The notes beneath the pieces are model-generated. The model did no database searches and was not told the origin of the DNA. It saw only the letters and a list, made by a program, of their open reading frames with translations. Shown in pieces: positions 59,057 through 64,000 of a DNA stretch of 64,000 bases. The stretch's first letter is position 1, and each line of letters begins with the position of its first letter. The translations under genes and the position numbers were made by a program. Where the stretch lies: positions 95,330-159,329 of the forward strand of contig JBFMBK010000005.1 in assembly GCA_040755295.1 (NCBI GenBank), given 5' to 3'. This DNA comes from Bacillota bacterium. Lineage in GTDB: Bacteria > Bacillota > Desulfotomaculia > Desulfotomaculales > Ammonificaceae.

Positions 59057-60811
59057 TCATTCGGGCTGTATCAAAAGGGCTCCGGCCAGAGACGGATCGC
59101 CGTGAATGGTCTTTTCCCCGGAGTAGGTTACGAAACCGGGCCGCGCGCCTTTGGGGCGCTGGACGTTGGCGCGGCGGGTCCAGTCTACGGGTACGGACCT
59201 GTTGCGGCGGCCCTGGCTGAAGTGGGCGGCCAGGGCGGCTGCTTCGGCAAGCACTCCCGGAGACGGTTCCCCGCCTCCGGTTTTGATTATAACGTGGGCG
59301 CCCGGCACCCCGCGGGCGTGAAGCCAGATATCGTCGGCGGCGGCCATGCGGAAGGTGACATAGTCGTTCTGCCGGTTGTTTTTCCCGATGAGAATCACAA
59401 AGCCTTCGGCCGAAGCCAGTTTCAGCGGCCGGGGCTCCTCTTTTTTATCCTTCTTGTGCGGGGCGGCGCCGGTCTGAAGGTACCCCTGTTCCGCAAGTTC
59501 TTCCACGACCTCCGTGAGATCCTCCAGGCCGGAGGCCTGCTCGCCGGCAACACTGATGCCCGACAGGTAGGCGATTTCTTCCTCCAGCCGCTGCCTTTCG
59601 TCTGCGGCGCGCCGGCGGGCGGTTCGGGCTTTGGCGTATTTCTTGAAATACCGCTGGGCGTTCTGTCCCGGCGTAAGCGCCGGATCGAGCGGTATAGTCA
59701 CCGGCGGGGCATCAGGGTTGTAGACGTTTTCGCATATCGCTTCATCCACGTGGGGGCCGAGGCGGTATAGGTTGGCGGTGAGGAGTTCTCCGAACATCCG
59801 GAAACGGTCCGGCTCCGGGTCGGACAGCAGGGTCTCGACGTTCTCGAGCTTCCGGTTCAGGCGCCCGATTTCCCGGGTCAAACACTGCTCGATCCGGTGC
59901 TTTTGCGCGGCAAAAGCCGCTGCCCGGTTACGTTCCCGGTAGAACCGGTCCAGGACTTCGTTCATCCCGGCGCGGACCGGCTGACCGGCGCCCGCCGAAG
60001 GTTCGAAGGCGGCATAATCAGCCGGCGTTTCGCCCTTGAGGATCAGGGTGGGTGATGCGCCACCACCCGTGACGGAGTCCACGAGTTCCCTTAGTGATGC
60101 GTGGAGGCGCCGGTATTCGTAAATACCGCAGCCTTCCAGGGCTGCGTCCGGATCAAGTCCCGCCCGGCGGGCCACCTCCCGGGCGCTGAAAAGGCTGAAA
60201 CCTTCGTAAAGGCGCTGAATGCCGGTCGCCGCCCCTGTCTGCGGTCCCAGAGCGCTCAGCGCGTCAATGAAATCGTCTTCGGCGGCCGCGCGGGGGTCCG
60301 CTTTACCGGAAGGGGGCGACGGGGTGAAAACCTGGCCCGGAAGCACCTCACGGTAGCGGCTGACGGCGTGGGAGTAACGCTTAATGGCGTCAATAATCTT
60401 GTTTTCCGCGGGGTTAAGGAGGATAATGTTACTGTGCTTGCCCATTATTTCGGCGATAAGCAGGTGCGTGACGGGCCTGCCGAGTTCATCCGTTCCCTTG
60501 AGTTCGATATGAAGGATGCGGTCCAGGCCCTGCTGGGTTATCGCGGTTATCCGGCTGCCTTCGACGTGCCGCCGCATGGTGGAACAGAAGAAAGCGATTT
60601 TGGCCGGGTTCCGTCTGTCCGTTTCCGTAAGGTGTACACGGGCCGCATCGGCGGCGGCGGACAGGAAAAGCCGGTGCTTTTCGCGGTTGCTGCGTACCGC
60701 GAGTATTATTTCAAGTGCGGCGGGCTGGTAGACACGCTCGACACGGCCGCCGGTAATAAGGGCATTAAGCTCGCGGGTTACGCTGTTTAAAACCAGGCCG
60801 TCAAAAGGCAC
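59057..60811 (-). CDS. rqcH: RqcH/NFACT ribosome quality-control protein
   Basis: 584 residues: NFACT-N domain (MPFDGLVLNSVTRELNALI; VHLTETDRRNPAKIAFFCST; MRRHVEGSRI; LLIAEIMGKHSNIILLN), helix-hairpin-helix and coiled-coil middle, and C-terminal NFACT-R domain (IGKNNRQNDYVTFRMAAADD; IWLHARGVPGAHVII). Recruits tRNA-Ala to stalled 50S subunits and adds Ala tails. Start GTG with AAGGAG upstream. Structured repeat copy D directly precedes it in the same orientation. Confidence 0.95.
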   Translation of the reverse strand: MPFDGLVLNSVTRELNALITGGRVERVYQPAALEIILAVRSNREKHRLFLSAAADAARVHLTETDRRNPAKIAFFCSTMRRHVEGSRITAITQQGLDRILHIELKGTDELGRPVTHLLIAEIMGKHSNIILLNPAENKIIDAIKRYSHAVSRYREVLPGQVFTPSPPSGKADPRAAAEDDFIDALSALGPQTGAATGIQRLYEGFSLFSAREVARRAGLDPDAALEGCGIYEYRRLHASLRELVDSVTGGGASPTLILKGETPADYAAFEPSAGAGQPVRAGMNEVLDRFYRERNRAAAFAAQKHRIEQCLTREIGRLNRKLENVETLLSDPEPDRFRMFGELLTANLYRLGPHVDEAICENVYNPDAPPVTIPLDPALTPGQNAQRYFKKYAKARTARRRAADERQRLEEEIAYLSGISVAGEQASGLEDLTEVVEELAEQGYLQTGAAPHKKDKKEEPRPLKLASAEGFVILIGKNNRQNDYVTFRMAAADDIWLHARGVPGAHVIIKTGGGEPSPGVLAEAAALAAHFSQGRRNRSVPVDWTRRANVQRPKGARPGFVTYSGEKTIHGDPSLAGALLIQPE

Positions 60812-60837
60812 CTAGGGAATCTCCTTTATAATAGAAT

Positions 60838-61024
60838 AAATACTTCTTTAGATGGGCGCGTCGATAAGCAACGCGTTGCTGCGTCAGCCCGGCAGAGCCG
60901 AATCCTCACGTACCTTCCGAGTACGCTCCGGTTCGTCTCTACCAGTCTTCCTTGCACTGCATTATTTCTTCGCCGCGTTCCGCCCGTGTTACGCTGCTGC
61001 TTTTGAGTAATCGGCTTACGGGTC
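60838..61024 (-). repeat. Structured dispersed repeat, copy D (upstream of rqcH)
   Basis: Full-length 187-bp copy on the minus strand. Start GACCCGTAAGCCG (61024), then GGAACGCGGCGAAGAAAT; hairpin arms GGTAGAGACGAACCGG and GATTCGGCTCTGCC around CGTAC/GTACGTGAGG; end TATCGACGCGCCCATCTAAA, next to the rqcH ribosome-binding site. Relative to copy A, paired positions differ on both sides of the stem. A short heptad array (ACGTTGA, ACCTTGA, ACTTTGA) follows at 61078-61115. Confidence 0.87.
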
Positions 61025-61141
61025 AACATCTTTGATCGTTCGTAGTGCTGCTGCGGCATGAAGAACTCTTCAAGCCTTTAACGTTGAACTTTTAACCTTG
61101 AACTTTGAACCTGAGTATAACAGGGGTGGAGGTGCAGGTCA

Positions 61142-62248
61142 ATGCGGGGAAACACGGGCACTCTGGTGCGGCTTCGGGCCGGCAGGGTCTTGAGGACAAT
61201 CGATTCCCGCCCCGGCCTTATCGAACTCGTGGTGGCCGTGGAAGGCGCGGAAGCGAAAGCCATAGCCTATGAGGCCTTTACCGGCAGGCCGGCTCCGGGC
61301 GACGAGGTCCTGCTGAATACAACCGCTGTGGCCGAAGGTCTGGGAAGCGGCGGGTATCATTTTGTGGTTGCGGGCCTTTTGCCCCGCAGCCTGGAAGCCC
61401 CTGAAAAAGGGCATATCATGAAGCTGCGTTATACGCCGGCGCAAATCAAGGTCATGGCGGTGGAGGAGCCGGACAGCCCGTTCCACTCAGTGCTTGAGAA
61501 CACGGCGGACCTTGGCGGGGTGCCGGTGGTGGCGCTGGAACTCCACAGCCAGCTTGCTCCGGTCGCCGCCGCGCTCTGGCGGCAGGGCGGGGGAAGGCTT
61601 CGCCTGGTTTACGTGATGACCGACGGCGCCGCTTTACCGCTGGCTTTTTCCCGCACCGTCCACGCCCTTAAGGGGAAAGGGCTGCTATCCGCTACGGTGA
61701 CCGCGGGTCACGCCTTCGGCGGGGATTTCGAGGCCGTGAACGTTTATAGCGGCCTTCTGGCGGCGCGCTACGCCGGCGAGGCCGACGTGATTGTGGTCGG
61801 GATGGGTCCCGGCGTGGTGGGGACGGGAACGCGCTTCGGCACGACCGCCATTGAGCAGGGGGAGGTGGTCAATGCCGCCGGCGTCCTCAACGGAAAGCCC
61901 GTGGCCGCTCTGCGTCTCAGTTTTGCGGACCGGCGGGAGCGGCACAGGGGTGTAAGCCACCACACCTTGACCGCGCTGGGATCGGTCGCCCTGGTTCCGT
62001 GCGCCGTGCCGGTACCGGTCATGGAAACGGAAAAAACGGCTTTGGTTCTTCAACAATTAGATGCGGTGGGCATAACCCGGCGTCACCGTTTGGAAACGGT
62101 GGACGCCACGGGGGTTTTTGACACTTTGGATGAATTGGAACTGAAAGTAAGCACCATGGGGCGGGGCCGCGACGAAGAGACGGAGTTTTTCCTTGCGGCC
62201 GGGGCCGCGGGAGTGCTCGCCGCAAAACTCGCCCTCGCGGAAGCGTAA
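61142..62248 (+). CDS. DUF3866 family protein
   Basis: 368 residues. N-terminal beta-rich domain (GNTGTLVRLRAGRVLRTIDS; GDEVLLNTTAVAEGLGSGGY), then an alpha/beta domain (LRLVYVMTDGAALPLAFSRT; SATVTAGHAFGGDFEAVNVY; VVGMGPGVVGTGTRFGTTAI). Matches DUF3866, a conserved actinobacterial and clostridial family without an assigned reaction. GGAGGTG precedes the ATG. Confidence 0.85.
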   Translation: MRGNTGTLVRLRAGRVLRTIDSRPGLIELVVAVEGAEAKAIAYEAFTGRPAPGDEVLLNTTAVAEGLGSGGYHFVVAGLLPRSLEAPEKGHIMKLRYTPAQIKVMAVEEPDSPFHSVLENTADLGGVPVVALELHSQLAPVAAALWRQGGGRLRLVYVMTDGAALPLAFSRTVHALKGKGLLSATVTAGHAFGGDFEAVNVYSGLLAARYAGEADVIVVGMGPGVVGTGTRFGTTAIEQGEVVNAAGVLNGKPVAALRLSFADRRERHRGVSHHTLTALGSVALVPCAVPVPVMETEKTALVLQQLDAVGITRRHRLETVDATGVFDTLDELELKVSTMGRGRDEETEFFLAAGAAGVLAAKLALAEA

Positions 62249-62303
62249 GAGAACGTTCAACGTTCAGCTCATGCCGATAGACACATTTAAGATCGGAAAT
62301 TCG

Positions 62304-63056
62304 GGGGACACCATACGGAATTATTGCCCCCGGGAACCGATACCAATTATAATACAGGTATGGCAAGAATAGCGCGGGTGGTAGCGCCCGGTGTACCCCA
62401 CCATATTACACAGCGTGGTAACCGGCGGCAGCAAACATTCTTTTGCGAAGAGGACTATAAAGCATATTTACACCTAATGGCGGAATGGTGTTCCAGGTGG
62501 AAGGTCGAGATTTGGGCCTATTGCCTGGTGCCGAACCATGTACATCTCATAGCCGTACCACCGTCAAAAGAGGCCTTGACAGGAGCGATTGCCGAAGCCC
62601 ATCGCCGCTATACCTCCCGGGTAAACCTGAGGGAAGGATGGACGGGGCACTTGTGGCAGGGACGTTTTTCTTCTTTTCCAATGGATGAAGCTCACCTGTA
62701 TGCCGCGGCACGCTACATAGAGCATAATCCTGTCCGTTCCGGATTAGTGGCAGAACCGTGGCAATACCCCTGGAGTAGTGCAGGGGCGCACGTTGCGGGG
62801 CACGACGACCGGTTGGTGCGGGTCAGGCCGTTGTTGGAAATGTTCGGCGATTGGCGGGAATATCTTGCCTGCTGCATGTCGGTCGAGGAGATCGAAGCAT
62901 TACGGCTTCACGAGAGGACGGGGCGACCGCTTGGTGACGAATCTTTCCTTACCAGTCTCGAAGAAGCACTGGGACGGGCGTTGCGGCCACGCAAGAGCGG
63001 ACCTAAAGGACCCCGGCAGAAAAAGAATTGAGTAAGTAATTTAGTATGGTGTCCCC
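62304..63056 (+). mobile_element. RAYT transposon unit with terminal inverted repeats
   Basis: GGGGACACCATAC (62304-62316) and GTATGGTGTCCCC (63044-63056) are perfect inverted repeats, with the match extending inward to about 20 bp (AATTA shared after two mismatches). They enclose only the RAYT gene. Promoter-like TTGCCC (62324-62329) and TATAAT (62348-62353) lie inside the left end. The right flank shows a tandem duplication of CCAAGATTCTACC. Confidence 0.8.
62360..63031 (+). CDS. REP-associated tyrosine transposase (RAYT, Y1_Tnp)
   Basis: 223 residues. N-terminus ARIARVVAPGVPHHITQRGN (typical), HUH motif in CLVPNHVHLIAVPP, catalytic Tyr in AIAEAHRRYTSRVN, and AARYIEHNPVRSGLVAEPWQ followed by YPWSSA. 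It nicks and joins single-stranded DNA at hairpins. ATG 62360 lies only six bases after a TATAAT, so the message may be leaderless; a longer frame from 62324 is possible. Confidence 0.9.
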   Translation: MARIARVVAPGVPHHITQRGNRRQQTFFCEEDYKAYLHLMAEWCSRWKVEIWAYCLVPNHVHLIAVPPSKEALTGAIAEAHRRYTSRVNLREGWTGHLWQGRFSSFPMDEAHLYAAARYIEHNPVRSGLVAEPWQYPWSSAGAHVAGHDDRLVRVRPLLEMFGDWREYLACCMSVEEIEALRLHERTGRPLGDESFLTSLEEALGRALRPRKSGPKGPRQKKN

Positions 63057-63352
63057 AAGATTCTACCCCCCCAAGATTCTACCAGTTTGCTTCAACTCTC
63101 GTACAATACGTCCGGTCGCTGGACGCCGCTGTGACTGAGTTGCAGCGAATAACGGACTTGCTGTGCCGAAAGGCCCAGGGTGAACAAGGGTATTCGATTG
63201 AAGCCTACAATCAGGATTGCGATCATTACAACAAACTTGTAGAGCAGTACAAGATCGTGGGCAGCACGCTGAACAGCCTCGTTCGGGGTATGTACCCAAC
63301 CGGAATTACGGTCATAGTCAATCGTTTTTGTGCTTGGAAACGGAGGTATTAG
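63057..63352 (+). pseudogene. 5'-truncated gene next to the RAYT unit
   Basis: The frame is open leftward into the transposon end and reads FYQFASTLVQYVRSLDAAVT, then ELQRITDLLCRKAQGEQGYS and HYNKLVEQYKIVGSTLNSLV, ending KRRY. The first standard start (GTG 63131) has no ribosome-binding site. The sequence is helical and protein-like on both sides of that codon, so its 5' part was probably lost when the unit inserted. Family unknown. Confidence 0.5.
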
Positions 63353-63355
63353 CAG

Positions 63356-63685
63356 GTGATGATCATTCTTGTTGGCACTTTTGTCCTCGCAGTGATTGCT
63401 ATGCGGGTCCAACGACAGGTTGGGCTTGAAAAGTGGCAAGTATCGCTGATCTTAATTGGGCTCGCTATCATCTTGTATCTGGCGAATGTCTTCCTAATCC
63501 AGCATTTCATCAAAAGGCGTGCTCCCGAACTCGCATCAAATGAAGAGGTAGTTCCAGGGACACAGGCCTGGGAGCTGACGGCCGACCTCGGCATTGTTCC
63601 CAAGTGGGTATCCGTTCTCGGCTTGCTCTCCATCTCTGCTATTATAACAGCAGTAGTGCCATGGATTGTCGCTCTCCTGAAGTGA
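63356..63685 (+). CDS. Small membrane protein, 109 aa
   Basis: Three hydrophobic segments: ILVGTFVLAVIAM, SLILIGLAIILYLANVFLI and SVLGLLSISAIITAVVPWIV, with a soluble loop between the second and third. It begins 3 bp after the preceding truncated gene, suggesting they formed one operon. Not recognised. A CCGGCGC/GCGCCGG hairpin at 63762-63782 lies downstream without a T tract. Confidence 0.6.
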   Translation: MMIILVGTFVLAVIAMRVQRQVGLEKWQVSLILIGLAIILYLANVFLIQHFIKRRAPELASNEEVVPGTQAWELTADLGIVPKWVSVLGLLSISAIITAVVPWIVALLK

Positions 63686-63801
63686 TCCACAGGGCATGCC
63701 GCATAACAAGCGCTTCCAGCGGTCGCCGAAGTTATGTTGGTGCTTCAATCGAAGGATTTTCCCGGCGCCGCCGAAGCGCCGGACGTTTGCTATAAGATGA
63801 C

Positions 63802-63830
63802 TTGGCGCCATGACGTTAAGATGCTATAAT
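63802..63830 (+). promoter_or_regulatory. Promoter of the ribbon-helix-helix gene
   Basis: TTGGCG (63802-63807), 17-bp spacer, TATAAT (63825-63830), 30 bp upstream of the ATG. Confidence 0.65.
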
Positions 63831-63859
63831 GTCTTTAGATGACAAAGGAGGAGGGCATT

Positions 63860-64000
63860 ATGACAGCACAAACCAAGAGGGCGACCATCTACTTTGACCC
63901 CGATTTGCATAAAGCGCTGCGGCTTAAAGCCGTAGAGACCAACCAATCCTTATCCGAACTTGTAAACGAAGCCGTCAGAGAGGCGCTCGCCGAGGATGCC
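63860..64000 (+). CDS. Ribbon-helix-helix (CopG-type) antitoxin, partial
   Basis: The first 47 residues are visible: a beta strand (KRATIYFDPDLHKALRLKA) and two helices (NQSLSELVNEAVREALAE), the classic RHH DNA-binding fold of antitoxins. The gene runs off the end of the window. AAAGGAGGAGGG precedes the ATG. A toxin gene would be expected just beyond the edge. Confidence 0.85.
   Translation, partial: MTAQTKRATIYFDPDLHKALRLKAVETNQSLSELVNEAVREALAEDA

Noticed and set aside
63700..63740. Integron attC-like sequence (CATAACAAGCGCTTCCAGC ... GTTATG)
   Set aside because: Core sites do not match the RYYYAAC/GTTRRRY consensus, no paired outer sites or integrase are seen, and there are no cassettes.

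Overview
The window reads as a chromosomal segment of an anaerobic, spore-forming clostridium, most like the Peptococcaceae/Desulfotomaculales (Pelotomaculum- or Desulfotomaculum-type). Supporting signs are a T-box leader on ileS, a Spo0E-type phosphatase, a probable YtxC sporulation protein, a YhcN-type lipoprotein, several cell-wall enzymes of sporulation type, a ferredoxin-dependent IorAB oxidoreductase, an NAD-linked formate dehydrogenase with NuoE/NuoF-like partners, and a cobalt/nickel ECF transporter. The lineage is inferred from gene content only; there is no rRNA gene here.

Layout. 1-10.4 kb: ileS with its T-box, an Xre regulator, and on the minus strand polA, mutM, coaE and a lytic transglycosylase. 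10.6-17.7 kb: a SEC-C protein, DedA, and envelope/sporulation genes (amidase-deacetylase fusion, YhcN lipoprotein, PdaB-like deacetylase, D-Ala-D-Ala carboxypeptidase). 18-25 kb: tRNA-Val, small orphan genes, a ferritin-like protein, Spo0E, an FRG protein, a divergent lone flagellin and YtxC. 25.3-31 kb: a translationally coupled arylacetate operon (paaK-iorA-iorB-paaK-ACT). 31.4-36.6 kb: formate dehydrogenase operon. 36.8-38.1 kb: a decayed toxin-antitoxin pair and a thioredoxin-like gene whose frame reads through a TGA, probably as selenocysteine. 38.2-45.3 kb: cyclophilin, MacAB-type efflux with a TolC-family protein, and a copper-amine-oxidase-like surface protein. 45.6-47.2 kb: a c-di-AMP riboswitch in front of a probable glutamate 2,3-aminomutase. 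47.3-55.2 kb: DUF3795, PadR, a TtcA/TtuA-type thiolase, Rrf2-cysK-MOSC, and a CadA/CadC-type metal efflux pair. 55.3-58.7 kb: a rearranged Co/Ni ECF transporter. 59-64 kb: rqcH, a DUF3866 gene, a RAYT transposase unit with terminal inverted repeats, and a ribbon-helix-helix gene cut by the window end.

The most unusual content is between genes. (1) A dispersed element of about 188 bp with a conserved, apparently co-varying hairpin occurs six times; five copies lie directly upstream of a gene in the same orientation, ending at the ribosome-binding site (ileS, coaE, mutM, cbiM, rqcH). (2) A MITE of about 95 bp with 12-bp inverted termini has jumped into one of those copies and also brackets dedA. 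(3) Many intergenic spacers are long degenerate arrays with a strict 7-nt period. (4) A third family has GCTGCAAAAC inverted ends.

Starts were re-chosen where a ribosome-binding site or family alignment disagreed with the longest open frame; these choices are stated in each entry. Family assignments rest on motifs read by eye. No database search was possible.
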